From positions 2,812,501 through 2,876,500 of the forward strand of contig NC_087167.1 of the NCBI RefSeq assembly GCF_035594125.1: a stretch of DNA of 64,000 nt, read 5' to 3'. Positions 24,964 to 36,650 of the stretch are shown one piece after another; position 1 is the stretch's first letter, and the number at the start of each line of letters is the position of its first letter. The notes below the pieces were generated by a model. That model saw only the letters and a program-made list of their open reading frames with translations, was not told the origin of the DNA and searched no databases. A program made the translations under genes and the position numbers. The DNA comes from Scylla paramamosain (taxonomy: Eukaryota; Arthropoda; Malacostraca; Decapoda; Portunidae).

Positions 24964-25075
24964 TCTAGGAGTTTCTATAGTGTCAGGCATAATGCGCCAG
25001 TAACACCACCAGTACTCTCCGCCATAACAGTTAAATCCCTGTTACTAAAAAGAGAATCCCCATAACACATGTTTT

Positions 25076-25225
25076 ATTGCTATGGTAACCCCGTTTTTTT
25101 CCGCCGCCGCCCGCAAAGCGCACGTCGCCGACAGTCCCACAACCAAAGACGGAGGCGCTGTAGCCCTCGCCACGTCACATTCCTGACCGCCGCTCACCGG
25201 CGACCCGCAGCACGCGTCCCACAAC
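25076..25225. promoter_or_regulatory. CpG-dense patch with X-box-like motif
   Basis: ATTGCTATGGTAAC at 25076-25089 differs at one position from the palindromic RFX X-box form GTTGCYATGGYAAC. The next ~140 bp hold about 20 CpG, far more than neighbouring sequence. X-boxes mark ciliary-gene promoters in animals. No exon or start site could be tied to it, so a promoter here is only a possibility. Confidence 0.25.
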
Positions 25226-25256
25226 TGGTCATGTTGCAACACACATTCCTGTTGTG

Positions 25257-25284
<28 letters not shown>
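25257..25284. repeat. (GA)n microsatellite, 28 bp
   Basis: Perfect tract followed by GT/CTGT-rich variants to 25330. Confidence 0.96.
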
Positions 25285-25288
<4 letters not shown>

Positions 25289-26208
25289 GTTTGTGTGTGT
25301 CTGTGTCTGTTCGTCTGTCTGTCAGTCTGTGTGGGAAGAGAAGGGAACAGGAGTGGGATGGGGAACCAGAGATAGAAAGAGGAGAATGGCGAGATATTAC
25401 TGGGATGGGGAAAGGTGGAAAGGTGAGGGTAATGACCTAAGGTCAAATTAGAATGGGCAAGACACCTGCTACGTGGGAAATGAGCGAAAGGCTGACGGGG
25501 AGGAAGGATAGTGCGGGCAGAGAAAGGCTGGGGTCTTAGAAAGAGGCAGAAGTCTTAAAAGAGTACGGAACACGGAGTTACACGAAGTCCCTAAAGCTTT
25601 TTCAAGCGGTGGCTACTGAGATCCTGTAATAAAGTTAACTTCAGTGGCGGGTTTACACTTATGTGACAATCGTCAGTTTTTGAGGCGTGAAGAGACGATG
25701 GCAGACGTGAAATGTTTGCTGAGTGGCAGACCACGAGGAGGACACGCCCGTGGTCTTAGGTGGAGTATTGTGAAGCCGATACTGAGTGAGGGTGATGAGT
25801 GAGTCTGGTGGGTCTGGCTGAGTCGACTGTATGAGACAAGGTAGAGGAGAACAGGTTGCGGTATGGGCCCTTCTAGGTGGCTGGACAGGAGCTGGAGGCA
25901 CCATGACGTTGCTAGCTCGATAAGGATGTGACTAGAATGCTTGGAGGGATAGGGAGTGCTATGCTGGCTGGGTGCTAGGGAGAGGGAGCGGTGCTGGGTG
26001 CAGTCTGGGAACTTAACATAGGTGAAGGAGGGGTCAGAGAAGGGAAAGATAGCTGTGAAAGGGAAAATACCCATAAAGCTGGAGAGAGTTTCAACCCAGT
26101 CGTCACCACGGGGTGATATAAAACAGATTCACCGAAGCATAAGTATCAGTAGTAAGAGTGGTGGTGTGTCCGTACCAGTTGCTGTTAATCCTCATCTTAC
26201 CTCATCCA

Positions 26209-26270
26209 CTCCGCCGCCGCCGCTCCCTCCTCCACCACCACCACCATCACCGCCGCCGCCGCTGCCTCCA
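26209..26270. repeat. Compound CCG/TCC/CCA trinucleotide region
   Basis: Blocks of CCG, TCC, CCA and again CCG units in succession, all of the CNN type. Confidence 0.9.
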
Positions 26271-26859
26271 CACGGCATAACCCTCCTCACTTTCACCTTC
26301 GTCGGGGCTGTTGACATTCTCTGTTCGTGGTGAGTCTGTAGCAGTGAGCCCATGTGGTGGGTTTCAAATACCGGCATCACGGCCAAAAAAAAAAGAAGAA
26401 AAAAGTCAATGTTCTCTCTGTTTGTTTATCGGTGCTTGACTTAATGGGTCAGGCAAGTAAGTGATCGTCAATGGATGGCGAGGACGCAGCGCCTCAATGA
26501 ATAGCAGCGGGTGCGTGGCTCGAGCGCTGAACGATGCCCGTTTTTTGTTGCTTCAAGTCTGCTAGCCATTACACAATTCGCGCCGCCAGGTCACTTTTTC
26601 TTTCTTCTTTACATTTGGCCACCGCGTCAATGGTGTGTCTGTGAAATGCCAGGTTTAGAGTATCATTTCTATTGGTTGATGCCGTTAGTGACTGAGGACA
26701 GCTTTGCATTTCTCCAGCCATCACCAGTGAGTCCACCTCCGTCTTTGCCTCTAGTGTAGTCATCTCTGTTCTTCATGACCTGAATTTTCACTTACCATCA
26801 TCGTCATCTCGTCTGCTGCTTCCATTACTTACTTGTGTAGTTTACTTTATTACTACAAC

Positions 26860-27180
26860 GTTCACCAGCAACACCACTACTAACAACAACAGCAACATCA
26901 CTTCAACTTTGAAACCACCACCACCACTACTACCGACAACAACATCATGATTACAACTTTGGAACAACAACCATCATCATCACTACCAACAACAACTTGA
27001 TATCAACTTCGGAACACCAGCCACCACCATCACTACCAACAGCAACACGATTATAATTTTGAAACATCAACGCCACCACCATCACCACTACCAACAACAA
27101 CAACTATGAAACAACAACAGCTATGACACCACTACCACCAATACTACCACCACCACCACCACCACTACCACGTACAGCAA
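26860..27180. repeat. AAC/CCA-rich region with ~50-bp nested period
   Basis: Trinucleotide-like AAC, ACC, CCA and CAT units. From about 26894 they are organised into four larger units starting near 26894, 26941, 26994 and 27044 (47, 53 and 50 bp apart). Each carries an AACTTTGGAACA-like word, then CCACCATCACTACCAACA. Confidence 0.8.
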
Positions 27181-27422
27181 CAGCAACAGCATGATCACTG
27201 CTAGAATCATCACCCGCATTCCCTGCAGGTACCCAGGCTTAATGATGTTCACCTTACGTATGCCGGGCAGGTGAGCCGGCGAGGGGAGAGAGGCGACGGC
27301 AGCACCAACACCCACCCCGTCTGTTCTGTCTTGATCCACCTGTTCCGTTTTCTCACTTACTTTCACTTGGCTAACCCGATCCTCCTTACTCTTCCTCCTC
27401 TTCCTCTCTCTACCTGTGTGTG

Positions 27423-27440
27423 TTTTTTTTTTTTTTTTTT
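27423..27440. repeat. Poly-T, 18 bp
   Basis: Homopolymer in pyrimidine-rich sequence. An acceptor-like TTGTTACTCTTTCAG ends 40 bp further on, at 27480. Confidence 0.95.
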
Positions 27441-27659
27441 ATCGATCCGTCACTCTTTTTTTGTCTTGTTACTCTTTCAGTCTTTATTGATCCGCATTGA
27501 TCCTCCTTTCCCTTCACTCGCGACCAGTATGTACTGTGGCTTCCTTGTTCTCACGTCACCCGCTTCCTCTTCGGCTACTGTGAAGATTCCTCGTACAATA
27601 ACCCAAGGACACACCCTCCTCCCACTCCCTCGGGCGTATACGATGGCCTCCCCTTATTC

Positions 27660-27688
27660 TCCTCCTCCTCCTCCTCCTCCTCCTCCTC
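27660..27688. repeat. (TCC)n microsatellite, ~29 bp
   Basis: Perfect TCC run in pyrimidine-rich sequence. An acceptor-like TCTTTATCTCCAG follows, ending near 27715. Confidence 0.95.
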
Positions 27689-27719
27689 TGCTTCTTTCAC
27701 CTTCTTTATCTCCAGACAG

Positions 27720-29590
27720 AACGTAACCTTTACCTGTCAGGCTCTCAGTTTCAAGTAACATTTGCTTGGCTTAGAATGTTCTGTTTCCTTCCTGAATGCC
27801 TCTCTCTTCCTCTATCTCTCTCTCTCTTCCGTTCATCTCCGCCGGATGTTTATTTATCATATCCTTCACGGCTTCCTTTTCTTCTCGCTGCCTCCTGCTT
27901 CTCCCAGTGGCTTGACCTCGGGAAGGACAGCCAGGCACTCCGTCCATCCTGTGTGTTGTGTTTGTAAGGAAGGAACAGATGAGGGACGAAGGCAGCTGTG
28001 GTCATCTCTTGCCTAGTAAATATTCTTCCTCCCTCTTTCATTCTCTTCCATCATTTCTCCTCGTCTGGTCTTCTCCATAAACTATTTCTTATATTACTTA
28101 TTTGTGTTGTAATGTGTTTCTTATCCTCGGGTTTTTTTTTTTCATGTTTTGATGATTTGAGAATTTTAACCATTTTGTTGTCTGGTGCCATATGACCTTA
28201 TGTTCCGGCGCCAGCTCTCTATCAATCTATCAGTCATTCAGTCGGTGATTCAGTGAGTCACTCTTGCTACCAACATGGCTGCTGCGCACATACACGATCA
28301 ATAGGTAGCAGATAAATGTATGTAGTGTTTTACTGACCAGGTGATACATAGACGCCAAGAATCACTAAACATAAGATACCACACTTACGTATACCCATTC
28401 GCCAAGTATTACTGGAGTGTTAATGCCCAGAGAGGAATTCCTTTCATGAAAAACAAAACAGATGGAAAATTACCTTCATCTGTCAATTTACAGTCACCTG
28501 AGATCATCGCTGAGCTTATATACTTACTTTTTTTTTCTTTTTTCTTTTCTTTTTTTTTTTTTTTTGCCTCAGTCTTCAACAGCTGTTTTTCTCTCAGGGC
28601 TAAAGTGAACATGATCAACAGGGATAGTCAATGGTTCTGGATGATCGCTTGCTTCCCGGATGCAATGATGCGAGTTGACTCACTGCTTCTACTTATAGCG
28701 ATGCAGCATTGCCAACGTCCGTGCCCTTAGCGACTTAATTGTGGAAGTAAAGATTCCGGGTTGTCATGATCGGTAGTTGATTAACCTGCCGCGCTTACTT
28801 CGAATGCACTTTGCGTTTTCACTCAACCTGAAGACCACTGAGCTGCTTAGAATTTGTTCATCGGCTAAAGATTGAAGTGAAAATTCAACACACATTAGAG
28901 GTGAATGTGTGTAGATTACCTGACTTATGAATGCGATTTTACTAATAAGCTATGGTGTAGGAACCGTATGGTATCTGCGTGTGGTTGTGGCTTCCTCACA
29001 TCACAAGTTCGTAATTATTCACCGAACGACGGACGCAGGTTAATTCTGGCAATGAGGTATACTTAGTTAATGGCAGTGTAAAACATCGCCCTTTGTCGGT
29101 TAACTTTTGGGGAAGTGGCAATTAAACGCTTTTTTTTCTTTACTTTTTATAAATTTTACCCTCTTCTTCGCTTCATAAATATTCAATACCCGTCTCAGCT
29201 TCAGTAGAGCTACGATGAATTTGAAGGTAAACGTAAATGACTGAGCATCGATACTTCTTCCTCGCTCTCTAAGTTTGGTGTTCGCACGAATCGCTTGAAC
29301 CCAAAGGAGTCGCTGTCTTACCCAGTTCATTCCAGCCTCACTGCAAGGGTAGCTAGCGCTCCTGACTCCTAGACCTGTACGCCTCGTTTGCACCTCCGCC
29401 AGCATCCTTGACTTCCCTCCCACGCCGCCACGCTCACCTCTCGTGGCGCCAGATAGGCACACACTATTATGTCCGCTTCGTTTGTTCCTGTCGGATGTCC
29501 TGGAAGTTAGCACTCGATACCTTGACGCTGCTAGGAAGTGACGCTAAGAAAGAAGAAAACCTGGGTGATAAACTTACAGAATTAACTTCA
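27720..29590. other. Unique sequence, no recognised genes
   Basis: T-rich runs at 28529-28565. Open frames on both strands of ordinary length, including a 137-codon minus-strand frame at 29100-29513, without family signatures. Confidence 0.45.
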
Positions 29591-29596
29591 TCTCAC

Positions 29597-29707
29597 CTTG
29601 ATGTCTTCTTCGGGGATCACTTGCATGACCACCGGATACCTGAGCATTGAACATCTGCCTCTGAGCTGCGTCTTGTGCCTCGTCCTTTTTCCTCCGTCTT
29701 GGCTTCA
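29597..29707 (-). CDS. Weak candidate coding exon on the minus strand
   Basis: On the minus strand an acceptor-like GATTATTTTGCAG precedes 111 nt open throughout (37 codons, phase 1 at both ends), followed by donor CATCAAG|GTGAGA. The peptide is highly charged, beginning VKPRRRKKDE and ending SDPRRRHQ. No family recognised. The opposite strand is also open over the same bases (171-codon frame at 29598-30113), so at most one is real. The pyrimidine tract is short. Confidence 0.2.
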
Positions 29708-30210
29708 CTGCAAAATAATCTTGACAAAATCTAGCGTCGTCAGCGTCACCATCATTGCATATGTTTATACGCACCGTGCCAGCAACCAACTTGCCTCGTT
29801 TAGTATTCAAGATCGCTGCCTTTCTCACCCGTCCACACCCAAAGTTAGCGACAAACAACGCCAATCTTGGGTCAGCCAGGCACCTTCACCCGCCACCTAC
29901 CGTCATATATCACATGCTGTCACCCACGCACCCGGCTGGACACGTGAGGCAAGACAGCAATGTACGCCCACGCCCTGCAGACGGCCTTCCCTCGCGTCCC
30001 ACGGTGCTCGCCCTTACACCTTGCCCTGGCGAAATCGTCTGTCTCCTCCAGCACCCGCCGCCCAGCTGGGGCATCCACGGACTTGTTATATCCAGCAACC
30101 GAAGTGTGTTTGAACTTTCACATCCTTGCTACTTTGTCGGCGAAGATAATTGGTCGTGCATTCCACATTTTTTTCTACTTCTGTTTTGTTTGTGTCATCA
30201 CCTTCGTGCT

Positions 30211-30308
30211 TCTCCTCCTCCTCCTCCTCCTCTCCTCCTCCTCCTCCTCCTCCTCCTCCTCCTCCTCCTCCTCCTCCTCCTCCTCCTCCTCCTCCTCCTC
30301 CTCCTCCT
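30211..30308. repeat. (TCC)n microsatellite, ~98 bp
   Basis: TCC run with one 2-base slip near 30231 and a TTC variant at the end. It codes for the poly-Leu and poly-Ser tails of the open frames here. Confidence 0.97.
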
Positions 30309-30402
30309 TCTCCTCCAGACTAGGCCATGTACTGCATTCCTCGACGTCTGAGCACTCATGTGTTTGCTCTCCGTCCGTGTGTTGATGTTTCTCGTATCCG
30401 GA

Positions 30403-30420
30403 TTTTTTTTTTTTTTTTTT
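30403..30420. repeat. Poly-T, 18 bp
   Basis: Homopolymer. Confidence 0.95.
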
Positions 30421-30588
30421 GCGACTGGTAGACTGACGGAAATGTCTGCTAAACAGTCAGTCAGTCTGTCTATCTTTCCACCTGTCCATATTTTTTTTTC
30501 TTACGTGTGATGGTCAATCCAGGACAAAAGAAAAAAATGGAGGAAAAGAGTCTGCTTAACTGCCATCCTTAAAATTGGGCACAATGAA

Positions 30589-30613
30589 ACACACACACAC
30601 ACACACACACACA
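30589..30613. repeat. (AC)n microsatellite, 25 bp
   Basis: Perfect tract. Confidence 0.95.
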
Positions 30614-31112
30614 TTATAGCCAGTTTTGTTTTGTTGATGTCTTGAGAAGTCGTAAGAAGCGGGAATAATAGAAGCGGGCACAGAATTCTATCAATATTTA
30701 TCTTTGCAGCCTTTTGCCATGTATTTACAAGCATGCTTCAGTGTCTGTCTTTCTATGTATTCGTTCCCTCTGCATTATTACATACGTCTGGCAAACTATT
30801 TTATGCTATTTTGCCATCAGGTGAAGGAGGTTGAGTGGAACTGCCTAATTTAATCATTATTCAACTATTCACTAAATGTATAATAATATTTCACCTCCAC
30901 ACGAACCAAGGTGTCTTTGTTTTTTGTCTCTCCTTTGTATGTCTTCCCTTTCTTCACTTTGTGACCAGGTTGTCGTCCCTCCTCCACTCCACCCGCCTCG
31001 CCTCACCTTCCCTCCTCAAGGCAGTCGTCCTTCTTTCTTCTTCCTCCCGCCCTCATCTCTCCCCTGGCTGGCATGTCCTGACCTGGCCTGCCTCTCTGAT
31101 CCTTGACCCCAT

Positions 31113-31115
<3 letters not shown>

Positions 31116-31204
<89 letters not shown>
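31116..31204. repeat. (CT)n microsatellite, 89 bp
   Basis: Perfect CT tract. Confidence 0.98.
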
Positions 31205-31207
<3 letters not shown>

Positions 31208-31465
31208 CCAATTTGTCTGATTTTCTCTTCATATCCAGACAACCAACATGTTTTCACATTTGTGCTTTCCGCAAAATTGTGTTTTCTCTGGCCCTTCTTC
31301 CCACTCGGGCTTGGGTGGAGCAGCCTTGAGTCCTTCCTGGAAAGAAGCCTTTAAGCCCCTGTGGGTGTTGGGTGCAGTGGGTGGCGTGGCGTAAGAGGCA
31401 CGTAGATAAGACTCGAAGATGGAGTGGTGTGAGAGAGGGCAGCGTGACGAGGCGACATGTGGCAC

Positions 31466-31690
31466 GTATTCTCAAACTTTTCGGCTTCTTATCTGTACAA
31501 CTTTGAATGGAATCTAGTGGAAGTTACTGTGATTTTCAAGGGTGTTTCTATGATTTTGGTGGAAGATTAACAAGGACTCTGTATCACCACTAGAAAAAAA
31601 CAACCAAAAGAACCCGACTGATGGTGTATGTGGCATTTGAAGTGAGTACCAATAAGGGAACAATGCCTTTGAGAACACGAGCCACTGGCG
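31466..31690 (+). mobile_element. Interspersed repeat family A, copy 1
   Basis: About 225 bp with short terminal inverted repeats: GTATTCTCAAA at 31466 and the complement of GTGTTCTCAAA at 31668-31678. The core GTGATTTTCAAGGGTGTTTC and following TGATTTTGGTGGAAGATTAA align with copies at 52551, 58148 and, reversed, 32050. No coding capacity. Probably a small non-autonomous DNA element. Confidence 0.65.
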
Positions 31691-31792
31691 TAACATTAGG
31701 TGTGTCGTGAGCGGGTCACTACTGTGAGTGTGGTGGCACTAGTAGTGGAAATAGTGGGCGGCCTTGCACTCCCTCCCGTTGATAGTTTACTG

Positions 31793-31897
31793 CGTGACGT
31801 GGGCGGGGCCAATGAGGGTCACGCCTTCCGCAGGTAATTGGAGGTCTCCGGTGTAACCTTTGTTGACCTGGAAATGCTCCGACCTCAAGTGACGTCA
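31793..31897 (+). promoter_or_regulatory. Cluster of promoter-like motifs
   Basis: Consecutive motifs TGACGTG (CRE half-site), GGGCGGGGC (GC box) and GGCCAATGAG (CCAAT box) at about 31794-31816. A full palindromic CRE, TGACGTCA, follows at 31890-31897. This is a classic RNA polymerase II promoter combination in animals. It lies in unique sequence between two inverted copies of family A. No TATA box or clear initiator was seen. TGACGTCA alone occurs three other times in the window, so the weight rests on the packed CRE/GC/CCAAT group. Confidence 0.35.
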
Positions 31898-32049
31898 CGA
31901 GGAGCTTGACTCACGCGGAAGACGCCTGCAGTGAGCGCCGGAATGACACCGAACGGTAATGCAATGTTGATTGTGCACGGTCCCTGATCTGAGTGAGAAC
32001 TATGGAGAGCCGCTCCTGAGTAGTGGATCAGGAGCTCTGAGGCTCGTGT

Positions 32050-32206
32050 TCTTTGACTCTTTGTTCTCTCCAAAGGAACTGTTTGCTAGGGCCACAGAGA
32101 TCATTAGTCAGATTCTTATCGATTTCTTTTCTCATTGATTGTGCAGAATACTTGTTAATTAAACCATTACCAGAATCATGACAACACCTTTGAAAACTTT
32201 ATTAAC
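32050..32206 (-). mobile_element. Interspersed repeat family A, copy 4 (inverted)
   Basis: Reverse complement of the family A core. CTCATTGATTGTGCAGAATA matches the reverse of the 52.6-kb copy (CTCAGTGATTATGCAGAATT), and CACCTTTGAAAACTTTATTA matches the complement of the TTTTCAAGGATGT core. It faces copy 1 across 360 bp. Confidence 0.6.
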
Positions 32207-33280
32207 TTCCATTTCAGTATTAAAATTTGTCGAGATAGTGTGATGAAACGTGTGAGAATACAAATCTTAGGCTAAAATAAATATGTATGTATGCGAAGTA
32301 CATTAACATTATTGTGGGCTTATTTACATGTATGGAAGATATTTTGTTTGCTTCATTGCTTTTGCCTTACACCTGTAATCATTGTAAGCCGCGGTAAATA
32401 AATCGGTCTCTCTACCTGTTCGTGTGAGAGGTGATGACGTAACTACATCAGCCAATAGTGACGCTCATGATGATACAGGCAACGAGGGGAAATGGCGATC
32501 TTGACACCTGATATTTGGATGATGGCGTTTAAAGTGCAGTGATGATGCGGTGATAAAAGAGACCGAATGAATGACACGGCGATGGATAAAACTTTGAGGG
32601 TGTTGGGTTCTCGATGCGAAGGAAAATTGCACATGTTTGTTTCACACTTTCGGATTCGCCTTAGCCCTTATTGCTTCCAACGCCTGTCACCCGCCATCCG
32701 CCACTTGCGCTGCCTGCTATGTTTGATTAACTCAGCTTCTTACTATTGTGTCTGAGTACTATGGACACATGACATTTACGCGTTATTGTTCATTAGGAGA
32801 GGTGTTGCAGTCCCTCTAAGGCTGCTGACACTCATCCCTCGCATTATGAATCATGTGTTGGGATTCAAGCATTGGTTGGCGGGTTGGGGGTGAGTGGATA
32901 GGTGGGTGATTGGGTATGTGTGGTGGGCGTGTGTAGAAGTGTGGAGGGGTAGGGGAAGGTGCGCGCGCGCGGTGGGTGCTGGGACTGAGGTCGCTGCCTG
33001 CCCGGGTCCCTACTAGTGATGGAAGGATGCCAGGTGTTGCTAGATTCATCGTCAAGGGTTCCTCGCCACTGAATTGCTCCATGCAGATTTTCAGTTACAT
33101 TATCTTGCAGAACGAAAAACTCTGAAATAACGCCATGGGGCGAGGACCAGCAGCGGCTAGGGTGGGTTGGGTGTGAGGCAGGATGAGGGAGGCGGGTGGT
33201 GGGAGGCGCAGGATGGAGGGAGGCACCCCGGTCCACGCTCATTCCTGGCGCGGCCACGAGACTGAGTAAACGCACCACGC
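32207..33280. other. Unique sequence with a G-rich block
   Basis: From 32872 to 32990 the + strand is G/T-rich with many GGG and GGTGGG words and a (GC)5 at 32961-32970. It could form G-quadruplex or Z-DNA structures. No gene recognised. Confidence 0.5.
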
Positions 33281-33825
33281 GTATTGTCGCCAGTTTACAC
33301 GGTCGATCACGACACGCCACCGTCACGCAGCGGACCTCGCTACACTGACGTGTTGAGTGCTTTCTGGATAGATTCCTGTGAAGAAAATACTGAGGTGTGT
33401 GTACAGTTCCCTCCTGAGGGGGTTAGAAAGGCTAGACTCAGGTGGAGATGTGAGGTGTTGAAAGTGAATGGAGTGCCTGGCCCTCGTGGCGCCGTCACCC
33501 GTTGCCCTCACACGTAACCGTCGTGACCTCAACTCAACCTCACGTACAGGTCGGCGGGATTGCCTTCCTGTGACTTAAGAGAGTTCCAGGAGTGCTGGAT
33601 CTTGTGCGGCTCATCTCCCTGGATGTTCTCTGGTGTTGGTATTGTGTTGATTGGTGTGTTGAGAGGAAGATAATTCACCCGGAGAAGCCATTGAGAAGGT
33701 CTTCAAGACGTCAGTGTAACCAAGTAGTGAAGCCCTGCAGGTGTATTGACAGCATTGAGTTGTGGCGACGGCTGCGTCTCAGTGTTCACCTCAGGCACGG
33801 CAGCCGAGCATCGCCGAGGCTCATC

Positions 33826-34149
33826 AGTTCGACGCCAGACGAAACACAAGATACGCTACTGGAAACAAAACCGTTACTATTAGTGTCTTTCGTGACAGTG
33901 ATTGTGTGCCGACGACAAGTGCACCGCAGCTGTGTTAACTCGAATAAATAACGGCAGCAAACACAGGATAATTCATATAGAGTGAATTTTGTACTACATA
34001 TTGTCGCATTGTCTGACCAGTAGTAGAGTGCGTGTGGTTTCCTAGCAAACTAAGTAACGAAAAGTGAATTGGTGCCTTTTGTGGTTTCCTGTTACCTCTG
34101 TGGATTACTTACACTACATCCCGTGGACTTTACTTGGTGCTGTTGAAAG
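33826..34149 (+). other. Possible non-coding first exon
   Basis: A consensus donor GAAAG|GTAAGC starts at 34150, followed by a T-rich intron-like start. Upstream sequence from 33.2 kb is richer in CpG than its surroundings and has several initiator-like words, including TCAGTT with its A at 33826. No acceptor was found, which would fit a first exon. The start chosen is only the best initiator match. The 119-codon open frame at 33592-33951 crosses the boundary and is not recognised. Confidence 0.2.
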
Positions 34150-34159
34150 GTAAGCTTTT

Positions 34160-36450
34160 TCTATCATTATTATTACTTTATTTGTAGTTTACCCATTAAG
34201 TACTAAATGGAACGCGCTGGATACCATCAAGGTAAACGTGTAATTCAGTGAACCTTGAGGCATTCAGTTCTGAGCAGCAGCAAGTAACTCGTCACAATGG
34301 GGCTGAGTTGCGGCATTTTACTTTTGAGGGGTGAGCTGTGAGGAGGAGGGCCGCTGTGCTGGATCTGTTCTGCTCTGCTGTCAAGAGAACATTGAATTAA
34401 TTAATCCTTGAGCCATCACAGTCACGTGCCTCGCCTGCATCATCAAGAAAAAAGATAACAGAAGTGAAAACAGATCATTCAGAATTAAAGACATACATAA
34501 CAATAATAACATGCTGCATCACCCAATATCTGAAAAAAAAATAATAATAAAATCCATCACTAGAGGAACTGGATAAGGTTCAGCAGTAATGTTGGTGGTG
34601 GGCGAGGGAATGGAAGAAGGCAGGAGGCTAGGAAGATCAAAGGTGGATAACACGTCCCGAGATGTTTACCTCGATCCTGTCTATGGCCTGTGTGCCGGGA
34701 TTACCTGGCGAGGGAGGCTGGGTGTCAGGTTTATCATCGAGGAGGCTTATGGGCCGTCAGGAGAGGAGTGGGGGGGAAGGAAATACTTGAGAGAGGGAGA
34801 GTGAGTGAGAGGGGGAAGCTTCAGCCATGAATGCCTTAATGGAATATCAAGGTATTAAGAACAAGGTGTAACAAAATCCAGCGTCGTGTTTCGTATGGGC
34901 TGTCTGAACTCAGAGGTAACGGTGAGGCCGCGAAGGAAGCGCGCCCAGGAAAATATTACGGAAAAGAATTTGCCCCGGAGATGGAGGCCTGAGTGGACAT
35001 ACACAGATGAGTACTCCTCACTTGTACTTACAACAGGGAGAGGCAGAGCGGGGGTTGTGGTGCAGCAGTGTTCTAATCTAAGCACCAGCATTTCTTGTGA
35101 ATATAACACAGACACACACACACATACACACACACAAGGAATTTTCCTCATTTGCATTATCTCTGCCTTGCTATCGTACCAATCTGGCCCTCACCTCACC
35201 GCGATGCTGGGGCTGAAAACACGGGCCAGCATGGTATGAGGTTGCTGTCCCCCACCTCCCCCTTGTTTCGCGGCTTTGTATATACATGCCGGATGCTGCC
35301 TAATATAATGCACAAAATTAATATCCTTTAAGTAATGCCATGATAGGTTGTCGTATTTGTCTTTACTCATCCGCTGACGTGTGATCCTGAAAAGTTCCAT
35401 CTGGTGTGGCAAGGTACTCATGCGTCACCTTCAGCCTTGCCTTCGCTACCATCTCATGCCAGATCACCATCACCACTGCAATTTCCAGTAATGTATTCAT
35501 AAATTTTGGCTCTACTTTATTCCTGTGCCTCTTGGTCTCATTATTAATGCAATGTTTACCCTCATGTGATTACTGCCTTCATAATTCTAATTTTATGAGT
35601 AATATTTTTTGTGTAAACATGAATCCAAAACGTTTAGTATGCATGGTAGGGAGCATTTTAGCGAATAGACGTGCATGGTAATGAAGGTGCAGCCTCGCAA
35701 GTGCAGTTATGTATTGTAAAAGCCATCCGCGTGTGGCGAGGAATTTCTTGTATGACCATTTTAGTGATTAGCCAACCACATCTGTGTCCGTTGATCGTGC
35801 ACACGCTGAACGGTAGGCGCATATTCTTATTCCATCCAAGGAACCAGCAAGGCCGTGTTCCCTCCTGCCTGGGAGTGGAGTTGTCATGTTCCCCAGGTGC
35901 TGCTTCACTAAAGTTAATCCTACACATGGCGACTTGCTTTATTATTACTACTGCCTTTCCTTAAAAGACTCAAACAAACAAGTGATGGAAGCTAGCAATA
36001 CGATAGAGAGTTTTGAATTTTTACTCTAATATTAGCACGAACTCACTCTATGACACTTGGCCGAGCAACTGAAATCGAAGCAAACAACACGATGTGGATT
36101 TCTGAATGTTACAAGTCCGCCAGATGACCCGAGTGCTGAGTGGCCACCCCAAGAGCAGCACCGGACGTGAGGCAAGTGCTGGGTGCGCCCCTCGGATGCT
36201 GCGGCAGTCATTTATGATGCTTGGATTGGGATAAATTGCCGCTGAATGGGATGGCTTGGCGGTCACTGCATGGCTGGAGGCTGGAGTGAAGCAGGCGGGT
36301 AGAGGGAGCGGGCAGGTGGTGGAGGGCCAGATGTGCCGAGGATATATATCTTAGTGGCGCTTTTCTTCAGCAGTAAGGGGACATCTTTCGCCACACGAGT
36401 GATGCTGAAAGTGCGGGTGTCGTTAGCTTGTAAATAACGGTACGAAGAGG
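34160..36450. other. Unique sequence, no recognised genes
   Basis: Contains only a short interrupted (CA)n at about 35112-35136. No recognised product. Confidence 0.5.
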
Positions 36451-36451
36451 T

Positions 36452-36586
36452 CTATTAGTAGTTGTAGTGGTGATATAGTAGTAGTAGTAGTAGTGGTAGG
36501 TGTTAGTGGTAGTAGTACCTAGTAGTATTAATTATTGTTGTTGTTGTAATAGCAGTAGTAGTGGTGGTAACACTCATAGTAGTAGT

Positions 36587-36590
<4 letters not shown>
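36452..36590. repeat. Imperfect (GTA)n region
   Basis: GTA/TAG/GTG and TTG trinucleotides with many substitutions, leading straight into (AC)n. Confidence 0.85.

Positions 36591-36648
<58 letters not shown>
36590..36648. repeat. (AC)n microsatellite, 59 bp
   Basis: Perfect CA tract fused to the GTA region. Confidence 0.98.

Positions 36649-36650
<2 letters not shown>

Noticed and set aside
27210..27245. CATTCCCTGCAG|GTACCC, a possible third ratchet site
   Set aside because: GTACCC is a poor 5' splice site and the pyrimidine tract is short; similar weak abutments at 22409, 31832 and 55939 were also set aside.
29598..30385. Overlapping + strand open frames of 141-198 codons
   Set aside because: Three overlapping frames are open in the same pyrimidine-rich DNA and end in a TCC repeat; no domain or splice support.
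34690..34725. Minus-strand acceptor abutting GTAATC
   Set aside because: Pyrimidine tract is good but the donor is weak; it is the best minus-strand ratchet candidate and falls well below the two + strand sites.
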